Of a stretch of DNA of 64,000 nucleotides, positions 52,542 to 62,314 are shown piece by piece; the stretch's first letter is position 1; each line of letters begins with the position of its first letter. Under the pieces are notes generated by a model. The model saw nothing but the letters and a program-made list of their open reading frames with translations. It did no database searches and had not been told where the DNA came from. The stretch comes from Kolteria novifilia (GTDB taxonomy: Bacteria; Planctomycetota; Planctomycetia; Kolteriales; Kolteriaceae). The stretch is from positions 2,914,001 to 2,978,000 of the forward strand of contig CP036279.1 of NCBI GenBank assembly GCA_007748055.1, read 5' to 3'. The translations under genes were made by a program, and so were the position numbers.

Positions 52542-55301
52542 GTGGGCACCATCCAGAGTAGTATTGGTCCCTTCAGCGGCATCGATATCGGCACGCTGGT
52601 CGAGCAGCTCATCGAGCTTGAGGCTCGTCCGGCCCAACTGATCCAACAAGATGTCGACGCCAACACCGAAGTCGTCGGCCTGCTACAGAACTTCTCGCTC
52701 AACCTCGTCAGCTCGCGTCTTTCCGTCGCCCAACTCGGCATCGGTGGCGTCTTCGGGGAACGAAACACGACCACCTCGAGCCCCGCGATCACCGCTTCGG
52801 CCGGGAAGAACGCTCCGATCGGCGCGTTCTCGTTCTCGCCGGTGCAGTTGGTCACCACCGACCAGTTTCTCTCGACGGGCGTTAGCTCTCCCGAAGCGTC
52901 GATCGCCAACGCCGATACGACCCTCTCGATCTCGCTCGGCGGATTCATCGATGCGCCGACCGACCTAAACTTACTCAACGGGGGCAACGGCGTCGGGTTG
53001 GGCAGCGTGCGCGTCACCGATCGATCGGGTGCGTCCGAAGTCATCGACCTTTCCGGATCGGTTACCAGCGAGGACATCCTCAACCGCATCAACGCGGCCC
53101 AAAACATCAACGTCACCGCCAGCACCGAGGGCGGAGCCTTCGTGCTGACCGACAACACCGGTCTGACGACGACCCAGCTCAGCGTTTCGGACGTCGGTTC
53201 CGGATCCGTCGCCGCCGACCTCGGCCTCGATGGAGCCGCCGTCGGCAACACGCTGACCGGTTCCGACGTCTTCGTCTTGAGTGAGGACACCAACCTTCGC
53301 TTCCTCAACGACGGCAACGGCATCACCTCCGCGGCGGGTGCCGACTTCACGATCGACGATGGCGAGAACGTCGTCTCGGTCGACTTGCTCGGTCTCGAGA
53401 CCATCGGCGATGTCGTCGACGCGATCAACGATCAAGGAACGACGATCACCGCGTCCCTCTCCGACAACGGAATCGTGCTGAATTCCACCGCGGCCGCCCC
53501 CGCGTTTTCAATCACCGCCCAAAACGGCAGCTTGGCGGCGTTCGAGCTTGGACTGTCAGGCTTCGGCGTCGACAACAGCGATCCGGCCGTCGTCAACGGT
53601 CGCAACGTTTTGGGCGGTCTTGGGTCACCGCTTCTGACCAGCCTCGGCGGAGGCTACCAAGGCGGCACCGATACCCAGTTGACCACGGGAGCCGGTTCGA
53701 CCTTCCAGGTCGGCGTCACGCTGACTTCCGGCGGGCCGACGACGGTTCTCGATCTTGGCGCGACCGAGACGACGCAGGAATTCATCGACTCCTTCAACAC
53801 CGCGGCCGACGGTGCGGCCCTCGGGGTGTCAATTCGCGCCAACGACGTCGGCAACGGCTTCGTCGTCGAACGTTCGGGAGGCGGCTATCTCGAACTCTCC
53901 GACGAGAACGGCGGCAATCTGCTCGACACGGTGGGGCTCGCCAGCATCTCCTCCAGCGGCTCGATCAGTGCCGACGCCGAGCTTCAACATATCAGCGAAA
54001 CGACGCGACTCGATACGCTCAACGCCGGCGAGGGAGTACGCAAAGGCCGCTTCGTCCTCTCCGACGCCAACGGCCAAGCCGCGACGATCGACTTGCGCCA
54101 GTCGGACGACGACACGATTCAGGACGTCATCGAGGAGATCAACGCGACCAGCCTCGCCATCACCGCGCGTATCAACGACACCGGCGACGGGATCCTGTTG
54201 GTCAATGAAGTGGGAACCGGCTCGATCAGCGTCACCGATCTCGACGGTGGCCGGACCGCGCAGGACTTGCGGTTGACCGGCTCACCCATCGCGACCGGCG
54301 AGCCGCTGGAAGGCTCGATCGATGGTAGTTTCGAATACAAGATCGACGTCAGCGCCGGCGACTCGCTTGAGGACCTTCAGGACAAACTCCGCGAGGCGGG
54401 AGCGCCGGTCTTCAGCACGATCATCGACGACGGCTCGGCGATCAATCCCTTCCGCTTCTCGCTCACCAGCCGGCAGAGCGGTCTTGCCGGCCGACTGCTG
54501 ATCGACCCGGGGGCGACCTCGCTCGATTTCACCAACGTCTCGCGCGGTCAGGACGCGATCGTCCTGCTGGGCGGGGGCAACGCCAACAGCTCGCAGTCGC
54601 AGATCACCAGTTCGAGCAACACCTTCAGCGACCTGATTCCGGGCCTCGACATCACGCTCAATCAGGTCTCCACGTCGCCGGTGACGGTCTCGATCAACCA
54701 GAACACCGACTCGATTCTCGAGGCGGTCCAGGGGTTTGTCGACAACTACAACGAGCTACGCACCTTCATCGACGACAACGCGAGCTTCGACACGACCTCC
54801 AACGAATCGGGATTGCTCTTCTCCGAGTCCTCGATCCGCTCGTCGGAGCGGCGGTTGGTCAACTTCGCCAATCAGCTCTTCACCAACACGGGATCCGACG
54901 TCCGGACGCTCGGCGATGTCGGCATCACGCTCGACCGCAGCGGCCAGCTCCAATTCGATCGGCTGAAGTTCCGCTCGGTCTTGAACAGTGACCCGGAGGG
55001 GGTGCAGGACTTCTTCGGCGCGTCGGGGACCGGCGTGTCGGATCAGTTCGAGTCCCTCGTCGACGGCCTCAACGACACCGACGGCCTGATCAGCAACCGG
55101 GTCGACAACATCACCCGGACGATCGAACGCCAGAACAAGGCGATCGAGGAGATCGGCGAACGGCTCGAGATTCGCCAAGAGCGACTCCTACTCGAATTCG
55201 TCGCGATGGAACGGGCGATCGCCACGCTCACGTCTCAACAGAACGCCCTCTCGCAACTCTCCGGACTCGCCTCCTCCGTCCAAGCGGCGGCAAGAGGCTA
55301 A
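52542..55301 (+). CDS. fliD: Flagellar filament cap protein FliD (hook-associated protein 2), enlarged
   Basis: 919 residues. GGAG lies 9 bases before the GTG at 52542; an in-frame GTG six bases earlier is the alternative. The N-terminus (FSGIDIGTLVEQLIELEARPAQLIQQD) is the FliD_N coiled coil and the C-terminus (about 700-919: SINQNTDSILEAVQGFVDNYNELR ... LSGLASSVQAAARG) is FliD_C. Between them are at least four flagellin_IN-like repeats (VTDRSGASEVIDLSG.., FTIDDGENVVSVDLLG.., VLDLGATETTQEFIDSFN.., FVLSDANGQAATIDLRQ..), making it about twice the length of enterobacterial FliD (about 470). FliD is exported by the flagellar type III system and caps the growing filament. No other flagellar gene is in the window. 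Confidence 0.92.
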   Translation: MGTIQSSIGPFSGIDIGTLVEQLIELEARPAQLIQQDVDANTEVVGLLQNFSLNLVSSRLSVAQLGIGGVFGERNTTTSSPAITASAGKNAPIGAFSFSPVQLVTTDQFLSTGVSSPEASIANADTTLSISLGGFIDAPTDLNLLNGGNGVGLGSVRVTDRSGASEVIDLSGSVTSEDILNRINAAQNINVTASTEGGAFVLTDNTGLTTTQLSVSDVGSGSVAADLGLDGAAVGNTLTGSDVFVLSEDTNLRFLNDGNGITSAAGADFTIDDGENVVSVDLLGLETIGDVVDAINDQGTTITASLSDNGIVLNSTAAAPAFSITAQNGSLAAFELGLSGFGVDNSDPAVVNGRNVLGGLGSPLLTSLGGGYQGGTDTQLTTGAGSTFQVGVTLTSGGPTTVLDLGATETTQEFIDSFNTAADGAALGVSIRANDVGNGFVVERSGGGYLELSDENGGNLLDTVGLASISSSGSISADAELQHISETTRLDTLNAGEGVRKGRFVLSDANGQAATIDLRQSDDDTIQDVIEEINATSLAITARINDTGDGILLVNEVGTGSISVTDLDGGRTAQDLRLTGSPIATGEPLEGSIDGSFEYKIDVSAGDSLEDLQDKLREAGAPVFSTIIDDGSAINPFRFSLTSRQSGLAGRLLIDPGATSLDFTNVSRGQDAIVLLGGGNANSSQSQITSSSNTFSDLIPGLDITLNQVSTSPVTVSINQNTDSILEAVQGFVDNYNELRTFIDDNASFDTTSNESGLLFSESSIRSSERRLVNFANQLFTNTGSDVRTLGDVGITLDRSGQLQFDRLKFRSVLNSDPEGVQDFFGASGTGVSDQFESLVDGLNDTDGLISNRVDNITRTIERQNKAIEEIGERLEIRQERLLLEFVAMERAIATLTSQQNALSQLSGLASSVQAAARG

Positions 55302-56799
55302 TCTTGCGTTGGCACCCACTTCCGGCTTGCCGGGGTCGCCACGCAGAACCCTGGACGAATCCGGCTTGCCGCGGTCGCCACGCCGTGTTGGCACCCAATT
55401 CCGGCTTGCCGGGGTCGCCACGCAGTGTTGTTGGCACCCATTTCCGGCTAGCCCCGGTTGCTGTGCTACCGGGGCGGCGGAGCCGCAAGAAGTCGTGTTT
55501 GGAGTTTGAACGCCGGGCCCGGATGATCGCTGCCAGAAGAGGGCTTTGCCCGAGACTTCCAGCCGACTTCGTCGGCCCCGGTTGAATCAACCGGGGGTCG
55601 CCACGCGGAACCCTGGACGAATCGGGCTTGCCGGGGGTCGCCACGCCGTGTTGGCACCCATTTCCGGCTTGCCGGGGTCGCCACGCGGAACCCTGGACGA
55701 ATCCGGCTTGCCGCGGTCGCCACGCCGTGTTGGCACCCAATTCCGGCTAGCCCCGGTTGCTGTGCTACCGGGGCGGCGGAGCCGCAAGAAGTCGTGTTTG
55801 GAGTTTGAACGCCGGGCCCGGATGATCGCTGCCAGAAGAGGGTCTTGCCCGAGACTTCCAGCCGACTTCGTCGGCCCCGGTTGAATCAACCGGGGGTCGC
55901 CATGCAGAACCCTGGACGAATCCGGCTTGCCGGGGTCGCCACGCCGTGTTGGCACCCATTTCCGGCTAGCCCCGGTTGCTGTGCTACCGGGGCGGCGGAG
56001 CCGCAAGAAGTCGCGTTTGGAGTTTGAACGCCGGGCCCGGATGATCGCTGCCAGAAGAGGGCCTTGCCCGAGACTTCCAGCCGACTTCGTCGGCCCCGGT
56101 TGAATCAACCGGGGGTCGCCATGCAGAACCCTGGACGAATCCGGCTAGCCGCGGTCGCCACGCCTTGTTGGCACCCATTTCCGGCTTGCCGCGGTCGCCA
56201 CGCCGTGTTGGCACCCAATTCCGGCTAGCCCCGGTTGCTGTGCTACCGGGGCGGCGGAGCCGCAAGAAGTCGTGTTTGGAGTTTGAACGCCGGGCCCGGA
56301 TGATCGCTGCCAGAAGAGGGTCTTGCCCGAGACTTCCAGCCGACTTCGTCGGCCCCGGTTGAATCAACCGGGGGGCGCCACGCGGAACCCTGGACGAATC
56401 CGGCTTGCCGCGGTCGCCACGCCGTGTTGGCACCCAATTCCGGCTAGCCCCGGTTGCTGTGCTACCGGGGCGGCGGAGCCGCAAGAAGTCGTGTTTGGAG
56501 TTTGAACGCCGGGCCCGGATGATCGCTGCCAGAAGAGGGCTTTGCCCGAGACTTCCAGCCGACTTCGTCGGCCCCGGTTGAATCAACCGGGGGTCGCCAC
56601 GCGGAACCCTGGACGAATCCGGCTTGCCGGGGTCGCCATGCAGTGTTGTTGGCACCCATTTCCGGCTTGCTGGGGGTCGCCATGCAGAACCCTGGACAAA
56701 TCGGGCTTGCCGCGATCGCCACGCCGTGTTGGCACCCATTTCCGGCTTGCCGGGGGGCGCCACGCGGAACCCTGGACGAACCTGATGACTTGCGACGGG
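55302..56799. repeat. Mosaic repeat array: 5 long modules plus 14 short cores
   Basis: A 1.5-kb array between fliD and the convergent acyltransferase. The short unit (about 39-41 bases) has the core CCGGCTTGCCGGGGTCGCCA followed by CGC and, in turn, one of two fillers, GGAACCCTGGACGAAT or CGTGTTGGCACCCATTT. Fourteen cores start near 55322, 55361, 55401, 55623, 55664, 55703, 55922, 56141, 56181, 56400, 56619, 56662, 56702 and 56742. A long module of about 153 bases occurs five times (starts 55444, 55743, 55962, 56221, 56440), nearly identical, with hairpins CCCCGGT/ACCGGGG, CCGAC/GTCGG and CCCCGGTTG/CAACCGGGG. Module spacing is 299, 219, 259 and 219, differing by whole 40-base units. Open frames through it are by-products of the repeats. 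Confidence 0.9.
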
Positions 56800-57507
56800 C
56801 TACGCGGCCTTACGGACGAACTTGGCTGCTTGTTCCCCCGCGACGATGGACTCGGCGGCGGCGGTAACGCGGGTCATCTCACTCTGGAGAACCAAACGCG
56901 TCGCCTCGACGTCGGATTCGCTGGTGCTGCGTGGAGGGGCGATCGGTTCGGAAAGGTACATCGCGGCTTTCGAAAAGGGACGCGGCAGGACAAAGCGATC
57001 CCAACTCTTCGCTCGCCAGGGCCGATCGTGAGCACTACCGACCGCGATGATCGGCAAGCGGGTCTGAGCCGAAACATACGCGAGCCCGCCCTTGGCTTCT
57101 CGGCGCGGACCTCGTGGACCGTCGATGGTGAAGGCGAGGTTGACGATGTCTCCCTGCTTGTGGGCTTCGAGGATCTGGCGAACCACGCTGAAGGCGCCAC
57201 GGCTCGAGGAACCCCGCAAGACGTTCCAGCCAAGTCCCTCGGCAATGCGGGTGATGTAGGATCCGTCACGACTATTGCTAATCACCACGTAAGGATGGCG
57301 GATGCTGGCAAGCAGGGCGGGAAGGAGAAGGACCTCGTGCCAGACGGCGTAAAGGTACGAACCTTCAAAATCAGTCCGAAGAAAGTGCGGTTTAGGACTC
57401 TCGGAGACGACCTTCGTGCGTAGACTCCCAATCCACGATCGCAGGACGAGAGGCCCAATTGACTCGGCGGCATGCATCAGAGCCGCCTCTTTTAGTTTCT
57501 TCGACAT
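56800..57507 (-). CDS. DUF374 lysophospholipid acyltransferase-family protein
   Basis: 235 residues from MSKKLKEAALMHAAES; a GTG immediately upstream is the other possible start. Conserved DUF374 features: LYAVWHEVLLLP, where the His followed by acidic residues is the acyltransferase HxxxxD-like site, then SNSRDGSYITRIAEGLGWNVLRGSSSRGA, TIDGPRGPRREAKGGLAYVS, and SWDRFVLPRPFS. Proteins of this family move an acyl chain onto a lipid, often lipid A or an outer-membrane lipid precursor, at the inner membrane. It ends next to the mosaic repeat array and is convergent with fliD. Confidence 0.88.
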   Translation of the reverse strand: MSKKLKEAALMHAAESIGPLVLRSWIGSLRTKVVSESPKPHFLRTDFEGSYLYAVWHEVLLLPALLASIRHPYVVISNSRDGSYITRIAEGLGWNVLRGSSSRGAFSVVRQILEAHKQGDIVNLAFTIDGPRGPRREAKGGLAYVSAQTRLPIIAVGSAHDRPWRAKSWDRFVLPRPFSKAAMYLSEPIAPPRSTSESDVEATRLVLQSEMTRVTAAAESIVAGEQAAKFVRKAA

Positions 57508-57721
57508 CACCGCAGTCCGTTTTGTTCCGTATTCGCAAACCTCGCCAGTGGCCCTTTAGCTGATTCCGGCGGGCGAGGCCAGCCCAAAGGGGCGGTCTGG
57601 GTGGTCGGATCGAACCATTTCACGCGATCTTGATGGTCGGGGCCGGTCATCCAGTGTAATTGAAAGCTATCCTTTGTTCTGTCGGAGGGTGTCGTCGCAT
57701 CGTACGAGGGAGGCTTAACTC

Positions 57722-58132
57722 GTGTCCATGCAGTTTCTGATGGTCGCGGGAGGTGCCGCGGCCGCGGTGATCGTGGTGCTGCTTCTGGTGGCTACTGGAG
57801 GGAACTCCAAGCCCAAGCGTTCTCACGAACAGGCGGCTGTCGACCTCAAGCAACCCGGTCGCGTCGTGCCGCGCTCCCCGATCAAATCGTCCGCCAACGG
57901 TCTCGATGTCGAGCGTCGCAAGACGATCTACCGATCGGCCCTGGCCGCGTCAAAACGCTCGATCGACGAGGCGGAGGATGCCGTCGGCGTGACCGACCCG
58001 AAGTTTGTCGATATTCAGCGGCAGTTGGAGCAGAAGTACCTCAAAGGGGTCGCTCGAGAGTTCGATGTCTCGCTTCAAGTGCTGACCGACATCGAACAAG
58101 AGGGCAAGTCGAGCAACTGGCCACTCACCTAG
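57722..58132 (+). CDS. Small membrane-anchored protein of unknown function
   Basis: 136 residues from a GTG eight bases after GAGGGAGG. An N-terminal transmembrane segment (MVAGGAAAAVIVVLLLVATGG) is followed by a basic linker and a soluble, helical domain (RRKTIYRSALAASKRSIDEAEDA...FVDIQRQLEQKYLKGVAREFDVSLQVLTDIEQEG). I do not recognise the family. It is convergent with the type VII-like operon and ends 165 bases from the FtsK/SpoIIIE stop. No evidence ties it to that system except proximity. Confidence 0.7.
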   Translation: MSMQFLMVAGGAAAAVIVVLLLVATGGNSKPKRSHEQAAVDLKQPGRVVPRSPIKSSANGLDVERRKTIYRSALAASKRSIDEAEDAVGVTDPKFVDIQRQLEQKYLKGVAREFDVSLQVLTDIEQEGKSSNWPLT

Positions 58133-58297
58133 TCTCCCGACGGTGTCCTTCGCTGGACGGCCGCAAAGGTGGAACAAGCGGAAGGTCCGCTTGATGTCAT
58201 GCCCAGGCTCTGCGTGATCCTGCCCGCATCCCCATGCAAAGTGTGGGCATGGAACGCATTGCCAATATTGGTCGAGTCGCGAACCGCTCGTAGGAGC
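58133..58297. other. Convergent intergenic spacer with an inverted CATGCCCA pair
   Basis: CATGCCCA at 58198-58205 pairs with TGGGCATG at 58246-58253 across a 40-base loop, a relative of the 27429 element. No T-tract, so termination is not clear. Confidence 0.45.
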
Positions 58298-61200
58298 CTA
58301 CGCGCCCTCGCCGATCGTCGGCTCTTGGATGGGGGCGGGACGCTCGGCGAGTCGGCCGATGACGTCCTCGATCATCTCGTCGCTGGGGATGCCGTAGGGC
58401 CTGAACTTTTCGAAGATCCCTTGTTCCTCGTTGACGTAGAGGGCGCGATGTCGGCCCAGGCGGCCGGCCGCGGGCGTGTCGATCAGCGTGCTCGAATCGT
58501 TGGCGCTCATCTGGAAGAGAATGCGCGACTCGAACTCGCGCAGCGACGCTCGTTCGAGCGTTCGGTTCAAGTTGTTGACCGAATCACACCAGCAGACGAC
58601 ATGGATCCCGAAAACCGCCCCGTCCTTGAGCATCCCGGCGAATTGCTTGTCGGGTGTTGGCGGTTCGTCGCCACGCGAATAGCCGAAGTCATCCTCGTCG
58701 CGGCGTAGCTCCCGGAAACGCTGCAAGTCGTGGACGAAGAGGTAGATCGAGGCGAACTCCTCTTCGCCGCACTCCTGGCGTCGTTGCAGTTCCGCCCAGA
58801 GATTCTCGATTACTTTCTTGCTCGTGCGGGGGCTGGCGACGGTCGTGTCTTGGGGGAGTCGCTCGAAGATCCCCTTGAGCACGCCCGCGGTTGGAGCGTC
58901 GGCCGGCGTCCCGTCGAGAAGGAGGAACCGCTCGCTGAGCACGCCCTCGGCCGCCGAGATCGGAGCGAGTTGGGAGGCCAGCGAGAGGACGCTCGCCGCG
59001 ACTTCGCCGGTCGCTCCCTGTTCGTTCTGCCCAACGATCAGGACGTGACTTCCTCCCTGGGAGCGAAAGACGATCTCGGTCGGATCCTTGATCGCGACCG
59101 CTTCGCCGATCCAGGCCTTGGCGGCGGGAACTTGCTCCACCCACGTCCCACTCGCGAGGGCACGCCCGAGCGGCTGGCACTCCCGGAGATCGGGGGCGCG
59201 ATTGCCCTCGAAGATGATCGGCGGTCCAAAGTCGTGATGTTCCGTGCTCGCCGATTTCTCGCTCACCAGCGCCAGGTAGTGATCGCGCTTCCAGTCATCC
59301 AGCCACGCGACTTGGAAGGGATGATTGCCCTCGAGAGCGCCGCTGGCGTCGTTGTAGATCGCTTCGCCCGGACGGGTGAGAAGCTTGGCGGCGCTGTTGT
59401 CCTCGCCGAGGATCAGATGGGCGTCGGCCTCGCTGCACTGAAGGGCGATGCGGACCGCCATCTGCCCGATGGTGCTTCGCGCCAGGGTGTACGCTCCACC
59501 CAACGTCTGCGATCCGAGCAAGACGTGAATACCAAACGCTCGGCCTTGCCGGACGAGACGATCGAGGAGCAAGGCCGCGTCCTGCGCGATCGCGTCATCC
59601 CCGACGAAGAACTCCTGGAACTCGTCGACAACGAGCAGAATGCGGGGAAGGGGGGCGCGGTCGTGGTTCTCCTGAGCGGCCTTTTCCCGAAAGTCGCCCA
59701 GGTCGTTGACGCCCATCTCGCGGAAGAGGTCACCGCGGGCCTTCATTTCCGCATCGAGTCGCTGCATCACGCTGAGACCGAACTCGCGTTCACTCTCGAC
59801 CGCGATCACCCGCGCGTGCGGGAGCCGGTGCGTGGCGTAGGTCTTAAACTCGACACCCTTCTTGAAGTCGATTAGGTAGAGCTGAACTTCGTCGGGAGAG
59901 TAGGTGAGGGCGAGGTTGACGACGAGAATGTGAAGCACTGTCGACTTACCCGAACCAGTCTTTCCGGCGAGTAGCACGTGTTGCGAGGTGCCGTGGCCGA
60001 GCTGTAGGTGGCGTCGCTTGGTCGCTCCCGAACGACCGATCGCGACGCTCAGCTCGCGAGAGCAGTCGCCGTTCCACCAATCCTCCTCGGCGGGGGTGAT
60101 GAAGTCGAAGGGAACTTCAACGCGGCTGGCCTCGCGGGAGCGTTCGCCGATCCGCTGCATGAGCTGCGTCGCCAACTCGGGACTCGGGGGCTCCTCCACC
60201 GTGAGTGGGTAGTGCTCCAATTCGCCGCGTTTCCAGCGAAACGCTTGTCCATCCCACTCGAGCACTTCCGCATGCTCTTCGAGATCCGAGAGTTGAAACT
60301 CGCGCGGCAGCGGCTGCTTGGTATCGACGCTGATGAGGGGAACGACTCCGCACCGAGCGCCGCTGGAGACGATGCTGACAAGTCGGCGGGCGGCCGCGTC
60401 GGAGAAGTTGGCCGGAAAGTTCGCGATCACCAACAGGCGGAAGGCCTCGGCGACCTCGCCCGCCTCCTCGTTGTACTCCCCGATCGAGGCGAACTCGTTG
60501 CGAAGGTACTTCTGGATCACCGTCTCCATGTGGGCGGTCAGGTCGGTGAGACGTTCGTCGATATGCCGCGATTCGGTCCAGATGCGGTTGGTGACGAGCA
60601 ACTCGTCATAGTCGGCCAGATGCATGAAGGCGGCGAAGTGCTGCCCAAGGCCGACCGGGTCGATGATCGTCAGTCGAACCTTGCCGGGTGGCATCGAGGT
60701 GAGCACCCGGTGCATGACCGCTTGCAGGGTCGACTCGGCGCCGCGACGGGCTTCGTCTTGCGCCTTGATGATGAGGGCGCCGCATTCGGGGAAGGGCGCG
60801 AGCGCCGGCAGTTGGAATTTTTTCGGCTCCGGCTTGTCGAAACGCTCGTCCTTGGGGATGCCCCCCTTCATCTTCGAGAAGGAGAACTTCATGTCGCCGA
60901 AGCGGACGATCGGCGTCGGCTCCGACGGGAGAGGAACGCCTTCCTCGAGCAGCTTCGCCCACGATTGGAAGCGGCTGTCGTTGGCTTCCTTGATCTCCTT
61001 GACGCTGGCGAGGAACCGTTCGAGCCCGTTGTTCCACTCGCGGGTGATCAATTCCCAGCGCTGTTTCTCGAGGGCGCGACTCGACGCGGTCTTCTCGTCG
61101 TACTTCTCGTCGGCGAGCTGGAACTTCTCCTCGCCCGCCTTGTCGATGCGCTCGACCTGGGCCTTGTGTCTCTTCTCGAGCGCCGCGAGCGCCTCGGTGT

Positions 61201-62266
61201 ACTTGGCCTGGAGGGCCTCAAGACGCTTGGGATACCCGCTGGTCGTCTCGTGGATCGACTCCTCGTGTTCCTTGAGGCGTTTCTCGCGGTACTCGTCAAA
61301 GGCGCGCTGCGCCTGGGAGATTTCCGTCTCGTACTTGAGCTTGAACTTCGCGAGGTCGGAACGGTAGGCCTCGACGACGATGTCGTGTCCCTTCTTCCGG
61401 GCGGTCTTGGCTTCGTTGAAGGAGACCAGCAGCGGGCCCATGATCTCGTCGATCTCGCGTTGCGAGCGGCGCTTGACCCAGAAGAGGAAGATCAGCGACG
61501 CGACGATGCCGGTACCGATGCCAATGCTGGTACCGATAATGAGTTCATCCCAGATCGCTTTCCCAAGTAACACGCCGAATAGCAACGAGATCAGGAGGAT
61601 GCCGACGACGAGCCAGACGGGGCGTTTGCCCTGGAGCAGGCGCGGCCAGAAGAGCTTCGCCAGGCTCTCGTAGGATTCCTCGGTCGCGCCGAGTTGCTCG
61701 CGGAAAAGGCCGAGCGGCTCGGTGGGGTCGACGGTGACTTCTTTCCCGTTTTCTTCCTCGGCTTCGGGGACCTCTTGATTCCAGGTCTTGAGCTGCTTGT
61801 GGACGAGGCCGCGCAGTTCGTGGAGCCGTTCGCCGCCGGCGATGACCGAACGCTCGATCTCCTTGTACTCTTGCTTGCGGTCGCGTTTGGAGGCTTCGTA
61901 GAGGGTCTCGGCGGTCCAGAGCGTGTTTTGATGCTCCTCGGTCGCCTGGTTCATCTCCTCGGCGAAGGCCTCTTCCTCTTGGGCGGCGAGCCGCTGGCCC
62001 TCCTGCTGGACCCGGCGGCGCTCGGCGGCGTGCTCGGTCTCGAACTTGGTCCGTTCCTGTTGCTGCTTCTCGGCGAGCTTGTCCTTCTCGTGTTGGACGT
62101 AGAAGGCGATCGTCTCGCGCGCCTTTTGCCGTTCGGCGTTGGCCTGTTCGCGTTCGGCCTCGGCTTCGCGCGGAATACGGTCTTCGGCGAGCGACCGACG
62201 CCCGACGAGACGTTCGATCTGCTTGAGGAGGTTCTCGAGTTGCTGGTCGATCGGGAGCCCATTCAT
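58298..62266 (-). CDS. FtsK/SpoIIIE-type ATPase of a type VII-like (WXG100) secretion locus
   Basis: 1322 residues from MNGLPIDQQLENLLKQ (a GTG 45 bases upstream, four bases after the preceding stop, is the alternative). Residues about 1-190 are coiled coil. Two membrane segments lie at about 217-263 (WLVVGILLISLLFGVLLG and ELIIGTSIGIGTGIVASLIF). A second coiled coil spans about 265-440. Three ATPase-like modules follow: the first has no P-loop, the second has Walker A G768-KTGSGKST and Walker B LLVVD881-E882, the third has a broken P-loop GQNEQGATG at about 1077. EccC and EssC of ESX systems also have three FtsK-like domains, but their membrane segments lie near the N-terminus. It should power export of the two WXG100-like proteins encoded just upstream. 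Confidence 0.9.
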   Translation of the reverse strand: MNGLPIDQQLENLLKQIERLVGRRSLAEDRIPREAEAEREQANAERQKARETIAFYVQHEKDKLAEKQQQERTKFETEHAAERRRVQQEGQRLAAQEEEAFAEEMNQATEEHQNTLWTAETLYEASKRDRKQEYKEIERSVIAGGERLHELRGLVHKQLKTWNQEVPEAEEENGKEVTVDPTEPLGLFREQLGATEESYESLAKLFWPRLLQGKRPVWLVVGILLISLLFGVLLGKAIWDELIIGTSIGIGTGIVASLIFLFWVKRRSQREIDEIMGPLLVSFNEAKTARKKGHDIVVEAYRSDLAKFKLKYETEISQAQRAFDEYREKRLKEHEESIHETTSGYPKRLEALQAKYTEALAALEKRHKAQVERIDKAGEEKFQLADEKYDEKTASSRALEKQRWELITREWNNGLERFLASVKEIKEANDSRFQSWAKLLEEGVPLPSEPTPIVRFGDMKFSFSKMKGGIPKDERFDKPEPKKFQLPALAPFPECGALIIKAQDEARRGAESTLQAVMHRVLTSMPPGKVRLTIIDPVGLGQHFAAFMHLADYDELLVTNRIWTESRHIDERLTDLTAHMETVIQKYLRNEFASIGEYNEEAGEVAEAFRLLVIANFPANFSDAAARRLVSIVSSGARCGVVPLISVDTKQPLPREFQLSDLEEHAEVLEWDGQAFRWKRGELEHYPLTVEEPPSPELATQLMQRIGERSREASRVEVPFDFITPAEEDWWNGDCSRELSVAIGRSGATKRRHLQLGHGTSQHVLLAGKTGSGKSTVLHILVVNLALTYSPDEVQLYLIDFKKGVEFKTYATHRLPHARVIAVESEREFGLSVMQRLDAEMKARGDLFREMGVNDLGDFREKAAQENHDRAPLPRILLVVDEFQEFFVGDDAIAQDAALLLDRLVRQGRAFGIHVLLGSQTLGGAYTLARSTIGQMAVRIALQCSEADAHLILGEDNSAAKLLTRPGEAIYNDASGALEGNHPFQVAWLDDWKRDHYLALVSEKSASTEHHDFGPPIIFEGNRAPDLRECQPLGRALASGTWVEQVPAAKAWIGEAVAIKDPTEIVFRSQGGSHVLIVGQNEQGATGEVAASVLSLASQLAPISAAEGVLSERFLLLDGTPADAPTAGVLKGIFERLPQDTTVASPRTSKKVIENLWAELQRRQECGEEEFASIYLFVHDLQRFRELRRDEDDFGYSRGDEPPTPDKQFAGMLKDGAVFGIHVVCWCDSVNNLNRTLERASLREFESRILFQMSANDSSTLIDTPAAGRLGRHRALYVNEEQGIFEKFRPYGIPSDEMIEDVIGRLAERPAPIQEPTIGEGA

Positions 62267-62314
62267 CGCTGGCGACTTTCGGTCCGTTGGCAAGATCCCA
62301 GGGTGTTCCACTCG

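Noticed and set aside
55304-56763. Several open frames through the mosaic array, encoding repeats such as RLRRPGSTATGASRKWVP
   Set aside because: Frames are open on both strands only because the repeats lack stops; no start signals, no family, and the same peptide recurs with each repeat.
55302-56799. Possible CRISPR array
   Set aside because: The sequences between cores are only two alternating types rather than unique spacers, and no cas genes are nearby.
60008-61570. Plus-strand frame of 520 codons opposite the FtsK/SpoIIIE gene
   Set aside because: Shadow frame without motif; the minus strand has Walker A and B.
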